Under the pieces are notes generated by a model that worked only from the letters and a program-made list of their open reading frames with translations, was not told the DNA's origin and ran no database searches. Shown one piece after another: positions 7,995 through 16,986 of a DNA stretch of 64,000 nt. A program made the position numbers and the translations under genes. Source of the DNA: Streptomyces sp. NBC_01481 (lineage in GTDB: Bacteria > Actinomycetota > Actinomycetes > Streptomycetales > Streptomycetaceae); the NCBI RefSeq assembly GCF_026339995.1, contig NZ_JAPEPT010000001.1, positions 1,252,501 to 1,316,500 on the forward strand, given 5' to 3'. The stretch's first letter is position 1. Each line of letters opens with the position of its first letter.

Positions 7995-9320
7995 CTACTG
8001 GTCCTTGCGCGGGTACCCGATCAGATGCAGCCGGTCCTTCGCGTCCGTCCAGCTGAAGATCCCGACGCCCGCGGCCTCCGCGGCGGGCAGCCGGACATTG
8101 GGGGACAGCGCCTGGGGCGCGGCGGTGGCCAGATCGAGCTCGATCGGGTTCCCGCCGCCGGCCAGCGCGTCCGCCGCGCTGAGCGCGCTGGTCGCTCCGT
8201 ACGCTGTGCCCGAGTCCGTCACCGACGTGAGCGTCAGCGGCTTGGAGCCGTCCGACTCCTCGAAGCAGTGCGCCGTACGCCGCTCCAGGTCGAAGGCCAG
8301 GTTCCCGGCGACCAGATAGTCGCCGCCGGGCGCGGGCACGGCCTGCGGATACTCGCCCGGCTCGATCGCGGGCTTGTGGCACCGCGCCTGGACCAGCGGC
8401 TTCCCGGTCGCCGCGTCGTGCACCGCCCAGATGTCGTACGCGGCTGAGTCGTTGCCGTTCTTGCCGCCCTTCGCGGGCTGCCACTTGGCCAGTACGTAGC
8501 CGGGGACGATCGAGGTCGGCACGCCGGAGGCCGGGTCGGTACGGGCCGGGGCCACATCGCGGCTGGAGAAACCGCCGCGCACCCAGAACCCCGGATCCCC
8601 GCTCACCAGCAGGCCCTCCGCGGTCAGCGCGCGGACCTCGGTGAGCCGGCGGCAGCCCGCACAGCCCCTGGGGTGGCCGAGCGCGCTCTCCGGCACCCGG
8701 GACACCTCGCCCGAGACCGGGTCGACCACCGCGGTCCGGGTGCGGCCGTCGCTGATGAGGATGCCGGGACCGGTGCCCGAGACCGTCGGTGCGGCGGGCC
8801 ACGGGACCTCGATCCGTTGGCGGTCTCCGTCGGCCACGTCGTACACATCCAGCGCGACAAAGGTGTCCGCCGAGGTCAGCGCGTCCTCGCCCGCCTTGCC
8901 GAAGGACCAGGTCACGAAGTACTCGTGGCCGTCCTTGGCGACGGACAGCAGTCGCGGGATGTGCTCGTCCGAAGCGGGCGGATGCCAGGGCAGCCCCGTC
9001 CAGCCGGGCCTGCCCGTGGCGGCGTCGAGGGTGCGCAGCCGGAAGCTGTCGTCCTGGACCCGCTCCAGATAGCCGACGCGGCCGCTGTCCCGCGCGATCG
9101 CGTACTCGGGCGAGGCGTTGGTGATCTCCCAGCCCTGCTGGGTGTCGTACGCGGAGGGAACGGTGAGCCGGGTCAGCGGCGCCGCACTGTGCCGGACCGG
9201 CTTGCGGGGTTTGTCGCCGCCCGCGCCACCCTCGCCTGTGCCGCACATACTCAGCAGGAGCAGCAGGGCCAGTACGGTCACCCCGGCCACCAGGGCCAGG
9301 CGCACGACCCGCTGTCTCAT
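7995..9320 (-). CDS. lipoprotein with PQQ-like beta-propeller
   Basis: A 441-residue exported lipoprotein. The N terminus is MRQRVVRLALVAG, a hydrophobic stretch, then the lipobox LLSMC, so it should be anchored on the outer face of the membrane. The rest is beta-rich, with repeated blade-like segments such as LRTLDAATGRPGW, VVDPVSGEVSRV and AVHDAATGKPLV, typical of PQQ-like propellers that scaffold or bind ligands. An HPRGCAGCRR pair may form a disulfide. The start has GGGGGGA 2-8 bp upstream. It is convergent with the Bcr-type exporter; no function can be assigned. Confidence 0.75.
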   Translation of the reverse strand: MRQRVVRLALVAGVTVLALLLLLSMCGTGEGGAGGDKPRKPVRHSAAPLTRLTVPSAYDTQQGWEITNASPEYAIARDSGRVGYLERVQDDSFRLRTLDAATGRPGWTGLPWHPPASDEHIPRLLSVAKDGHEYFVTWSFGKAGEDALTSADTFVALDVYDVADGDRQRIEVPWPAAPTVSGTGPGILISDGRTRTAVVDPVSGEVSRVPESALGHPRGCAGCRRLTEVRALTAEGLLVSGDPGFWVRGGFSSRDVAPARTDPASGVPTSIVPGYVLAKWQPAKGGKNGNDSAAYDIWAVHDAATGKPLVQARCHKPAIEPGEYPQAVPAPGGDYLVAGNLAFDLERRTAHCFEESDGSKPLTLTSVTDSGTAYGATSALSAADALAGGGNPIELDLATAAPQALSPNVRLPAAEAAGVGIFSWTDAKDRLHLIGYPRKDQ

Positions 9321-9508
9321 GGTCCCCCCGTGAGCGGTGCAGCACGTTCCGTGTGCGGCGACGGCCGTCAGCGTAGCAACTGCCGCCGGGCTCCCAGGAG
9401 TTCGATTCTGTCCCCGTATCGTCCCGGTTCCGTGCCGCACGAGCCGCGGGGACCTGCCCCGCCGCGCGACGCCACCCGGGCTTCCCCGGCACCGCTTAGA
9501 ATTTCCCG

Positions 9509-10507
9509 GTGAACGCCACACTCCCCACCGCGGAAGCCCTGCGCACCACCCTGGCCGCGCTTCTGGACGGGCTGCCGCCGAAGCAGGCCGCGCAGGCCGT
9601 CGACCGGCTGATCGCCAACTACCGGGGGAACACCCCGACCGACGCCCCGGTGCTGCGGGACCGCTCGGACGTCGCCGCGTACGCCGCGTACCGGATGCCG
9701 GCGACCTTCGAGGCGGTACGGTCCGCGCTCGCCGCGCTGCGGGCGGCTGCGCCCGAGTGGGCTCCGGCGACGCACACCGACATCGGCGGCGGGACGGGCG
9801 CCGCGAGCTGGGCGGTCGCCGAGGCGTGGGAGGAGAACGCCCCGCGCACCACGGTCCTGGACTGGGCCGAGCCCGCGCTGGCACTGGGGCGTGAACTGGC
9901 CGTCGCCTCGGGGGTTCCCGCGCTGCGGGCGGCCGAATGGCAGCGCTCGCGGATCAGCGCGGCGCTCCGTATAGAGAGCACTGATCTCGTCACGGTCTCG
10001 TACGTCCTCAAGGAGCTCACCGCGAAGGACCGCCACGCGGTCGTCACCGAGGCGGCCCGCGCCGCCCAGGCCGTGGTGATCGTCGAGCCCGGCACCCCCG
10101 ACGGCTACGCCCGCGTCATCGAGGCCCGCGACCGCCTGATCGCCGCCGGACTCACCGTCGCGGCGCCCTGCCCCCACAGCGCCACCTGCCCCATCGAGCC
10201 GGGCGCGGACTGGTGCCACTTTGCGGCGAGGGTCAGCCGTTCCTCGCTCCACCGCCAGGTCAAGGGCGGCTCACTCCCGTACGAGGACGAGAAGTTCAGC
10301 TATGTCGCCGCGGTGCGCTTCCCGGCGAACCCGGTCGCATCCCGCGTCACCCGCAAGCCCCAGATCCGCAAGGGCCTGGTGCTGCTCGACCTGTGCACGG
10401 ACACGGAGGGGCTGCGCCGCGACACGGTGGCCAAGCGCCACGGCGCGCTGTACAAATCGGCGCGTGACGCGTCGTGGGGCGACCCCTGGCCGCCCCACGC
10501 CGAGTGA
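9509..10507 (+). CDS. Rsm22/METTL17-like ribosomal small-subunit methyltransferase family protein
   Basis: A 332-residue member of the Rsm22 family (Pfam Rsm22; mitochondrial METTL17/Rsm22 and bacterial relatives), which acts on or assembles the small ribosomal subunit. An S-adenosylmethionine-like site DIGGGTGAASW lies around residues 91-101. The family's C-terminal cysteine cluster is present (APCPHSATCP then DWCHF), described for the family as an iron-sulfur or zinc site. The end is the basic KxxxYKSARDASWGDPWP tail. The GTG start is the only one leaving the N-terminal helix intact. Confidence 0.85.
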   Translation: MNATLPTAEALRTTLAALLDGLPPKQAAQAVDRLIANYRGNTPTDAPVLRDRSDVAAYAAYRMPATFEAVRSALAALRAAAPEWAPATHTDIGGGTGAASWAVAEAWEENAPRTTVLDWAEPALALGRELAVASGVPALRAAEWQRSRISAALRIESTDLVTVSYVLKELTAKDRHAVVTEAARAAQAVVIVEPGTPDGYARVIEARDRLIAAGLTVAAPCPHSATCPIEPGADWCHFAARVSRSSLHRQVKGGSLPYEDEKFSYVAAVRFPANPVASRVTRKPQIRKGLVLLDLCTDTEGLRRDTVAKRHGALYKSARDASWGDPWPPHAE

Positions 10508-10517
10508 GCGTCCAGCG

Positions 10518-11348
10518 TCAGACTCCTGGCTCCTGACCGCGCAGCTCCTGCGTACAGCACTTCACGCTGCCGCCGCCCTTCAGCAGCTCGCTCAGGTCCA
10601 TGCCGATCGGCTCGAACCCCCGGTCCCGCAGCGGCTCGAACAGCCCCACCGCCGACTGCGGCAGCAGCACATGACGGCCGTCGCTCACCGCGTTCAGACC
10701 GAACTCCGCCGCGGCCTGCTCATCCGCGATCAGGGCGTCCGGGAAGAGCCGGGACAGCACCGAACGGCTGCCCGCCGAGAACGCGTCCGGGTAGTACATG
10801 ATCTCGTCGCCCGCGTCGTCCAGGACGCACAGCGCCGTGTCCAGGTGGTAGTACCGCGGGTCCACCAGATCGAGCCCGATGACCGGCCTGCCGAAGAACT
10901 CCTGCGCCTCGGCGTGCGAGAGCGGGCTCGAACGGAAGCCCCGCCCCGCGAGCAGATAGGACGCGGTGACGGCGAAGTCGCCCTCGCCCTCGTTGATGTG
11001 CGCGGGCTCGTGGATCTCGGCGAAACCATTCGCCCGGAACCAGTCGAGATGCGCGCCGGCCTCGGGCTCGCGCTCCGCGTGCGCGAAGCGGGCGCCGAGC
11101 ACCCGCCCGTCGATCACGGTCGCGCCGTTCGCGGCGTAGACCATGTCGGGCAGTTCCTCCTGCGGCTCCAGCAGCTCGACGGTGTGGCCGAGCGAGCGGT
11201 AGCGGTCGCGCAGGTCCTCCCACTGGGCGAGGGCGAGCGGCAGGTCGACCGGCTTCGCCGGATCCATCCATGGGTTGATGGAGTAGGTCACCTTGAAGTG
11301 CGCGGGTGGGCACATCAGGTAGCGCCGGGGGGTGGCGTCACGGGGCAA
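10518..11348 (-). CDS. ddaH: dimethylargininase (DDAH-like amidinotransferase fold)
   Basis: A 276-residue enzyme of the guanidino-modifying pentein superfamily, expected to hydrolyse N(omega)-methylated arginines to citrulline and methylamines. Features are RRYLMCPPAHFKVTYSINPW at the N terminus, NEGEGDF with the substrate-binding acidic residues, YYHLDTAL with the catalytic His, and GGSVKCCTQEL with the catalytic Cys. The start is taken as TTG 11348, since GAGGAG lies 6 bp upstream and the family begins about here; a GTG 24 codons earlier would add an unrelated stretch. Amidinotransferase or arginine deiminase side activity cannot be excluded. Confidence 0.85.
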   Translation of the reverse strand: MPRDATPRRYLMCPPAHFKVTYSINPWMDPAKPVDLPLALAQWEDLRDRYRSLGHTVELLEPQEELPDMVYAANGATVIDGRVLGARFAHAEREPEAGAHLDWFRANGFAEIHEPAHINEGEGDFAVTASYLLAGRGFRSSPLSHAEAQEFFGRPVIGLDLVDPRYYHLDTALCVLDDAGDEIMYYPDAFSAGSRSVLSRLFPDALIADEQAAAEFGLNAVSDGRHVLLPQSAVGLFEPLRDRGFEPIGMDLSELLKGGGSVKCCTQELRGQEPGV

Positions 11349-11619
11349 TGAGGGCTCCTCGCGGTCGGGTGTGACAACTGCCGCCCATGGTGAGGCCTGT
11401 GGGGCCCCTGTGATGTACACCGATCGGGTGATTCATCGTCTTGTACGCGAGCTGCCGATCGCCGTACGCCAGTGCTTCATTCCCTCCCGGCTCCGCACTC
11501 CGAGCCCTCCCGGAATATGCCGGAAGGGACCCCGGTCGGGGACCGTGGCCACCCGGGGAGCAGGATGGTGGGACCATGGCAGAGTCCGCGCAGGGCGAGC
11601 GTGAGGTGTGAGGGGATAG

Positions 11620-12372
11620 ATGGGCGACGGTATCGGCCGCTTCCGCGGCACGGAGAACAGGCTGTCCAGGGAGAGCCGGCTGCCCCAGTGGCTGCGCCGC
11701 CGCCCCAAGAACACCGACACCGACGACTCCCGCCGCGTGCCCCTGCTGCTGGCTGCCGCCGCCGTGGGACTGCCGCTCGCGCCCGCCGCGCACCCCGTCT
11801 CCTACCGCTGCTCCTGCGAACGCATCGGCTGCCCCACACCGGGCAGGCATCCCGTCTCCTTCGCCTGGCAGACACAGTCCACCACCGACCGAGGCCAGAT
11901 CGAGCGCTGGGCGAAAGGACAGCCGGAGGCGAACTTCATCACCGCGACCGGCATGGTCCACGATGTGCTCGACGTACCGCTGGAGGCGGGCCGCAGCGCC
12001 CTGGAACGCCTGCTCGACCTGAACATCGAGGTCGGCCCGGTCGCCGAGGACGGCGAGGACCGGATGCTGTTCTTCACCGCCACCCGTGGCACCCCCGAGG
12101 ACGAGGACGAATGGTGGCCCTGCGAACTGGACTGCCATCCCGAGACGATGGACGAGCACCCCGGGCTGCGCTGGCACTGCCGCGGCAGCTATGTGCTCGT
12201 ACCGCCCGCGCGGCTGCCCGGCGGACTTGAGATGAAGTGGGTACGCGGCCTCGAGCATTCGCTGCCCGACCCGCTGACGCTGCTGGAGACGCTGACGGAC
12301 GCGTGCGCGAAGTACGCGGGCGAGAACGAGTCGGTGGACCAGTCCGCGGTGGCCTGGCCGCTCGGTCGTTAG
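11620..12372 (+). CDS. bifunctional DNA primase/polymerase (prim-pol) domain protein
   Basis: A 250-residue protein matching the stand-alone actinobacterial prim-pol N-terminal domain family. It shows the YRCSCERIGCPTPGRHP cysteine motif typical of these proteins (about residues 62-78) and the alternating strands of the prim-pol fold, ending near VAWPLGR. Catalytic acidic residues are not clear: the expected DxD is represented at best by scattered Asp/Glu in the PEDEDEWW region, so enzymatic activity is uncertain. Its TAG stop is formed by the edge of a MITE-like repeat. Confidence 0.75.
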   Translation: MGDGIGRFRGTENRLSRESRLPQWLRRRPKNTDTDDSRRVPLLLAAAAVGLPLAPAAHPVSYRCSCERIGCPTPGRHPVSFAWQTQSTTDRGQIERWAKGQPEANFITATGMVHDVLDVPLEAGRSALERLLDLNIEVGPVAEDGEDRMLFFTATRGTPEDEDEWWPCELDCHPETMDEHPGLRWHCRGSYVLVPPARLPGGLEMKWVRGLEHSLPDPLTLLETLTDACAKYAGENESVDQSAVAWPLGR

Positions 12373-12531
12373 GGCCTGTCGTTCGGATCTTGCCGGGTTC
12401 GCGTGCCCTGGCACGCACGCTCGCCGCGTTGTCGTCAGTCGCCGACGCTCCGCGTCGGCTCCTTCCTCCGCCTTGCGATCGCACGCACCAGACCCCGCTC
12501 ACTGATCCGGCCTGATCCAAACGACAGGCCC
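12372..12531. mobile_element. MITE-like palindromic element, copy 1
   Basis: A 160-bp element with terminal inverted repeats: GGGCCTGTCGTTCGGATC at the left and the complement of GGGCCTGTCGTTTGGATC at the right (17 of 18 match). It is flanked by TA on both sides, consistent with a TA target duplication. The interior matches copy 2 at 35733-35921 in inverse orientation, including the palindrome around CCGACGCTCCGCGTCGG. It has no coding capacity. The left edge supplies the last base of the prim-pol gene's TAG stop. Confidence 0.75.
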
Positions 12532-12561
12532 TAACTCGGCCGAGACGGGCTACAGGCGGGG

Positions 12562-13569
12562 CTACGAACCCTTCGCCGCCGTCAGGCCCGTCAGACGTCC
12601 GAGCACATCGACCCTGCCGCCGCCCGCGCCGCTCGCCGGAACCGTCACCGCCTGGCTGGAGATCCGCTCCTTGGTGAGCGTGGACTTCACCTCACCCGTC
12701 AGCAGGGCCTTCACATCCGGGACGACTTGCAGCCGTACGCCCTTCGCGGCGATCTGCCGCTCGTAGTTGCGTACGGTGAAGAAGACCAGCGCGCCGCCGT
12801 CCCGCGTGACGAACCCGAGCGGCCCGAAGTCGTCGGAGTCCAGGGCCTGGTCGATGTACAGCGTCCGTATCCCCGGCAGGTTCTCTTCCTTCTTGCGGGA
12901 CGCGCGCCACTCCGAGGTGTGCGGCCCGTCCTTGAAGTGCTCCGGCTTCCCGTTCTGCATGTACGAGGAGTACTCCTCGCTCAGATCGCGGGGAGCGACC
13001 GCGAGCGCCGCGCTGTCCGGCGCGACCGGCTCGGCAAAGCCGTCCTCGTCGGTCTTCAGCGCCGGAATCGCGGCGGGCCGCAGGATCGTCAGATACGCCG
13101 CCTGCCAGACGTCGTCCGGGCTGTCGCGCAGAAAGACCAGTACCCAGCGGTTGTCCTGACTGCCCTGGTCCTGGTCGCGGTTGGAGTCGACGTCGGCGAG
13201 GAAGAAGCGCGGCCAGCCGGCCTTCTTCGGGATGGTGAACTTCGCGTCGCTCAGCTCCAGCGGCACATGCTGGGGGTTGCCGTCTGGGTAGTTGACGCTG
13301 CGTGCCTTGAGACCGGCCTGGTTTATCGCGCCGAGCGCACCGGTGACACGGTCCGCGTCCAGAACAGGGTCATAGGCCTTGTCGGCGTTGTTGTACGCGT
13401 CGGTGAAGTCCTGGAGCGCCTGCGCGGCCTCAGCCTTCGTCGCCGACGGTACGACTTCCAGCTCCCCGTGCACCGTCACGCACCCGCTCGCCGTCAGGGA
13501 CAGCACTGTCATCGCCGTCAGACCCGTCGCCGCCAGACGCAGCCTTCCCACCCGAATCGGCCTTCTCAT
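12562..13569 (-). CDS. secreted lipoprotein, last gene of the efe operon
   Basis: A 335-residue lipoprotein: MRRPIRVGRLRLAATGLTAM, a hydrophobic stretch, then the lipobox LTASGC. The mature part is mostly soluble alpha/beta without a family I recognise; Streptomyces relatives are annotated only as hypothetical. It is transcribed from the same strand as efeO-efeB-efeU, and its ATG lies 140 bp inside the 3' end of the permease gene in another frame, so it is likely translationally coupled and may work with the iron importer. AAGG lies 6 bp before the start. Confidence 0.75.
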   Translation of the reverse strand: MRRPIRVGRLRLAATGLTAMTVLSLTASGCVTVHGELEVVPSATKAEAAQALQDFTDAYNNADKAYDPVLDADRVTGALGAINQAGLKARSVNYPDGNPQHVPLELSDAKFTIPKKAGWPRFFLADVDSNRDQDQGSQDNRWVLVFLRDSPDDVWQAAYLTILRPAAIPALKTDEDGFAEPVAPDSAALAVAPRDLSEEYSSYMQNGKPEHFKDGPHTSEWRASRKKEENLPGIRTLYIDQALDSDDFGPLGFVTRDGGALVFFTVRNYERQIAAKGVRLQVVPDVKALLTGEVKSTLTKERISSQAVTVPASGAGGGRVDVLGRLTGLTAAKGS

Positions 13570-14413
13570 CGGTTGCCTTCTGCTCCTTGACCCCCACTGA
13601 CCGTCCGAACCCTACCGGGGCCAGGAACAGGCCGAGCGTCGGGATCAGATAGAGCACCCACACCGTGACCTGGAGGACGGTCGGGTCGGGCTGGAAGTTG
13701 AACACGCCCTTCAGCAGCGTGCCGTACCAACTGTCCGGCGGGATCGTCGTCGTGATGTTGAAGGCCTTGTCCGCCAGACCGCCCAGGAAGCGGGCCTCCT
13801 GCAGGTCGTGGACGCCGTACGCGAGAACACCGGCTGCCACGACCACCAGCATGCCGCCGGTCCAGGTGAAGAACTTGGCCAGATTGATCCGCAGCGCGCC
13901 CCGGTAGAACAGCCAGCCCAGCACGACCGCGGTGGCGATGCCGAGCAGCACGCCGACCAGCGGCGCCTGCGTACCGTCCCCGTCGGTGGCAGCCCTGACC
14001 GACGCCCAGACGAATAGCGCCGTCTCCAGGCCCTCGCGGCCCACCGCGAGGAACGCGGTGGCGACCAGCGCGGCCGTGCCCATCTGCAGCGCGGCGTCCA
14101 GCTTGCCGTGCAGCTCGGCCTTCAGATGCCGCGCGGTGCGCCGCATCCAGAAGACCATCCAGGTCACCAGGCAGACCGCGACGATCGACAGCGAGCCGCC
14201 GAGCAGCTCCTGCGCCTCGAACGTCAGCTCCTGCGAGCCGTATTCGAGCGCGAAGCCGAAGCCGAGGGAGAGCGCGATCGCGACCCCGATGCCCATCCAG
14301 ATCGGACGGAGCGCATCACGGCGATCCGTCTTCACCAGATACGCGATCAGGATGCAGACGACCAGGCTGGCCTCCAGGCCCTCGCGCAGGCCGATCAGAT
14401 AGTTGCCGAACAC
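13430..14413 (-). CDS. efeU: ferrous/ferric iron permease EfeU (FTR1 family)
   Basis: A 327-residue, seven-helix FTR1/EfeU iron permease. Both iron-binding REGLE motifs are present: GLREGLEASLVV in helix 1 and VGREGLETALFVW in helix 4. It should carry iron delivered by EfeO/EfeB across the plasma membrane. The GTG start at 14413 has AAGGGA 7 bp upstream. After the last helix the protein continues with about 60 polar, Gly/Asp/Ser-rich residues that are encoded by the same DNA as the signal peptide of the following lipoprotein, an unusual 140-bp same-strand overlap. Confidence 0.93.
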   Translation of the reverse strand: MFGNYLIGLREGLEASLVVCILIAYLVKTDRRDALRPIWMGIGVAIALSLGFGFALEYGSQELTFEAQELLGGSLSIVAVCLVTWMVFWMRRTARHLKAELHGKLDAALQMGTAALVATAFLAVGREGLETALFVWASVRAATDGDGTQAPLVGVLLGIATAVVLGWLFYRGALRINLAKFFTWTGGMLVVVAAGVLAYGVHDLQEARFLGGLADKAFNITTTIPPDSWYGTLLKGVFNFQPDPTVLQVTVWVLYLIPTLGLFLAPVGFGRSVGVKEQKATDEKADSGGKAASGGDGSDGDDSAVPDGERVRDGARGAGSRTVGDEG

Positions 14414-14429
14414 GTCGGGTCCCTTCAGG

Positions 14430-15680
14430 TCAGGAGAACAGCGCCCGGCCCCACCAGTCGTCCTTGTCGCGGACGCCCGGCGGGACGGCGAACAACGCCG
14501 AACCCACGTGCTGGATGTACTCGTTGAGGACGTCGCTCCCCGCGAGACTGCGCTGCACAGGGATGAAGCCCTTGTGGACGTCGCGCTGGTAGGCGAGGAA
14601 GAACAGCCCGGCGTCCAGGCGGCCCAGACCGTCCGTACCGTCGGTGAAGGAGTAGCCGCGGCGCAGGATCTTCGCGCCGCCGTTGGTGTCCGGGTGCGCG
14701 AGCCGCACATGCGCGGTCGGCAGCATCGCCTTCAGGAACGGCTCGTCGCGCTCCTTGGCCTTGCCGACCGGCGCGCCCTCGCCCTTGTCCCGGCCGAAGA
14801 TGTCTTCCTGCTCCTTGAGCGGCGTACGGTCCCAGGTCTCGATGTTCATCCGGATCCGGCGCGCGACGAGATACGAGCCGCCCGTCAGCCAGCCCGAACC
14901 CTCCTTCTCGGAGACCCAGACGTGCTTGTCGAGCGCGGCCTTGTCCGTACCGGCGATGTTCCGGGTGCCGTCCTTGAAGCCCATCATGTTGCGCGGGGTC
15001 TGCGCCTCGGGCGTCGTCGACGAGGTCTTGCCGAAGCCCAGCTGCGACCAGCGGACCGCGACCTTGCCGAAGCCGATCCGGGCGAGGTTGCGGATCGCGT
15101 GCACGGCGACCTGCGGGTCGTCCGCGCAGGCCTGCACACAGATGTCGCCGTCGCTGCGCGCCGGGTCGAGACTGTCGCCGGGGAACACCGGCAGCTCCAC
15201 CAGGGCCGCCGGGCGCTTGCCCTCCAGGCCGAAGCGGCCCTTGGCGAACAGGGACGGGCCGAAGCCGATGGTGAGCGTGAGGCGGGACGGCTTGAGACCG
15301 AGGGCCTCGCCGGTGTCGTCCGGCGGCGCCTCGTCGAGGCCGCCGAACGCGCCCTCGCCGACGGCCTGTCCGGCCGTCATCCGCTCCGCCGCCCGGGTCC
15401 AGTCCTTGAGCAGCTGGACCAGCTCGGCACGGTCCTTCGTCTTCACGTCGAAGGCCGCGAAGTGCAGCCGGTCCTGTACGGCGGTGGCGATACCCGCCTG
15501 GTGCGCGCCGTGGAAGGGCACCGCCGCGCCGCTCTCGGCGGCGGGCACGGCCGTGTCCTGGCGGGTCATGGCGACAGCGGCGCCGCCTGCCGCGGCGGCG
15601 CCGAGCGCGAGCCCCGCACCGCCCCAGCCGATCAGCGAACGACGGCTCGGGGCCTGGCTGTTGGTGGTCTCCTCGGACAT
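14430..15680 (-). CDS. efeB: DyP-type haem peroxidase EfeB, Tat-exported
   Basis: A 416-residue deferrochelatase/dye-decolorising peroxidase. The Tat signal is SRRSLIGWGGAGLALG with an Ala/Gly-rich h-region; the exported enzyme would work outside the membrane, oxidising Fe(II) or releasing iron from haem for EfeU. The DyP hallmark GFKDGTRN with catalytic Asp is present, as is the haem-proximal His region (VRLAHPDTNGG). GGGGGA lies 6 bp before the ATG. It sits 14 bp after efeO and 16 bp before efeU in one operon. Confidence 0.94.
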   Translation of the reverse strand: MSEETTNSQAPSRRSLIGWGGAGLALGAAAAGGAAVAMTRQDTAVPAAESGAAVPFHGAHQAGIATAVQDRLHFAAFDVKTKDRAELVQLLKDWTRAAERMTAGQAVGEGAFGGLDEAPPDDTGEALGLKPSRLTLTIGFGPSLFAKGRFGLEGKRPAALVELPVFPGDSLDPARSDGDICVQACADDPQVAVHAIRNLARIGFGKVAVRWSQLGFGKTSSTTPEAQTPRNMMGFKDGTRNIAGTDKAALDKHVWVSEKEGSGWLTGGSYLVARRIRMNIETWDRTPLKEQEDIFGRDKGEGAPVGKAKERDEPFLKAMLPTAHVRLAHPDTNGGAKILRRGYSFTDGTDGLGRLDAGLFFLAYQRDVHKGFIPVQRSLAGSDVLNEYIQHVGSALFAVPPGVRDKDDWWGRALFS

Positions 15681-15694
15681 CTGTGGTCCCCCCC

Positions 15695-16834
15695 TTACTT
15701 CACGACGGCGGCGGCGAGCTTGGACAGGGGCTCGGCCAGCGCGTTGACGCCGTCCGACAGTTCCTTGCGCTCCGCCTTGCCGACCTTGTCGTACGAGGTG
15801 AACTCGTACGAGGCGGGGCTCTTGCGGTACTTGTCGAGCAGCTTGTTCAGCGCGGCGAACTGCTTGTCCAGTTCGGCGACGAGCTTCGGGTCGTTCTTCG
15901 ACGCGACCGGCTTGAGCAGCTCGTACGACTTCTGCGCACCCTCGACGTTCGCCTTGAAGTCCACCAGGTCGGTGTGGCTGTAGCGCTCCTCCTCACCGGT
16001 GACCTTGCCGGTGGCGACCTCGTCGAGCAGCTCCTTGGCGCCGTTGGCCATGGAGGTCGGCGTGATCTCCGCCGTGCCGACCCGCTTCTGCCAGGCGGTC
16101 AGGTCGGTGATGAGGGTGGTGGCGAGGGTCTTCTCCGCGGCGCCGAGCTTCTTGTCCTGCCACAGCGCCTTCTCCAGCGTGTGCCAGCCGGTCCACTTCT
16201 GGCCCTTCTCCAGGCCGTCCTCACGAAGGTCGACCTTCGGGTCGATGTCACCGAAGGACTCGGCGACCGGCTCGGTGCGCTCCCAGCCGATACGGGAGTC
16301 GGCGTACGCCTTCTTCGCGGCCTCGATGTCGCCCGCCTTGACGGCGTCCGTGAAGACCTTGACCTTGGGCAGGGTCTCGTCTGCCTGGGCCTGCACATAG
16401 GTGCGGTACTCGGCGACGGCCTTGTCCATCTCGGGGCTGCGCTTGGCGGCCTTGCCGCCGGTGACGGTGACCTTCTGGCGGATGCCGTCGCCCTTCATGC
16501 CGGGCTTGCAGGCGATCTCGTAGTCGCCCGCCTTCACCTCGGCGGTGAGCTTCTGCTTGGTGCCGGGGCCGATGTTCTCCCGCTCGGAGACGATGCGGTC
16601 GTCGGGGAAGAGGAGGTAGACCTCGGTGACCTTGCTGCCCTTGTTCTCGATGGCCAACTCGACATGGCCGGCCGGGAACTCCTTCTTCGACACCTCGCAG
16701 GAGTCGTCCTTCGCGGTGACCGACACGGCGCCGTCGGAACCCTTGGCGTCGCTCTTCTCGGAGCATCCCGTGACGGCGGTCAAAGCCGCCACGGTCGCGG
16801 CGGCGGTGACGACGGACAGACGGACGGGTCGCAT
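15695..16834 (-). CDS. efeO: iron-binding lipoprotein EfeO
   Basis: A 379-residue lipoprotein (lipobox AVTGC) with both classic EfeO parts: an N-terminal cupredoxin-like domain (about residues 36-125, including DDSCEV and YEIACKPGMKG) and a C-terminal M75 imelysin-like domain carrying the HxxE motif in GWHTLEKALW. It binds iron (and probably copper) at the cell surface and passes it to EfeU. It is the first gene of the efeO-efeB-efeU-lipoprotein operon and is preceded by an iron box 54 bp upstream. GGAG lies 5 bp before the ATG. Confidence 0.93.
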   Translation of the reverse strand: MRPVRLSVVTAAATVAALTAVTGCSEKSDAKGSDGAVSVTAKDDSCEVSKKEFPAGHVELAIENKGSKVTEVYLLFPDDRIVSERENIGPGTKQKLTAEVKAGDYEIACKPGMKGDGIRQKVTVTGGKAAKRSPEMDKAVAEYRTYVQAQADETLPKVKVFTDAVKAGDIEAAKKAYADSRIGWERTEPVAESFGDIDPKVDLREDGLEKGQKWTGWHTLEKALWQDKKLGAAEKTLATTLITDLTAWQKRVGTAEITPTSMANGAKELLDEVATGKVTGEEERYSHTDLVDFKANVEGAQKSYELLKPVASKNDPKLVAELDKQFAALNKLLDKYRKSPASYEFTSYDKVGKAERKELSDGVNALAEPLSKLAAAVVK

Positions 16835-16887
16835 ACGGGCTCCACAGAGGACGAGTACGGGGGTACGAGGGGTGAGGCGGACCTAAC

Positions 16888-16906
16888 TTAACCGAGGCTT
16901 ACCTCA
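16888..16906. promoter_or_regulatory. DmdR/IdeR-type iron box upstream of efeO
   Basis: On the efeO strand this reads TGAGGTAAGCCTCGGTTAA, matching about 12 of 19 positions of the actinobacterial DtxR-family consensus TTAGGTTAGGCTAACCTAA. Repression of the efe operon in iron-rich cells is the expected effect. It is weaker than the two boxes near the haem genes. Confidence 0.55.
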
Positions 16907-16986
16907 CCGATACCCACCCGTCCAGTGATGTAGCTCTCACATGCGGGGTAGGGACACGGCACCGTCACGACAAGGTCAAGCGAATG

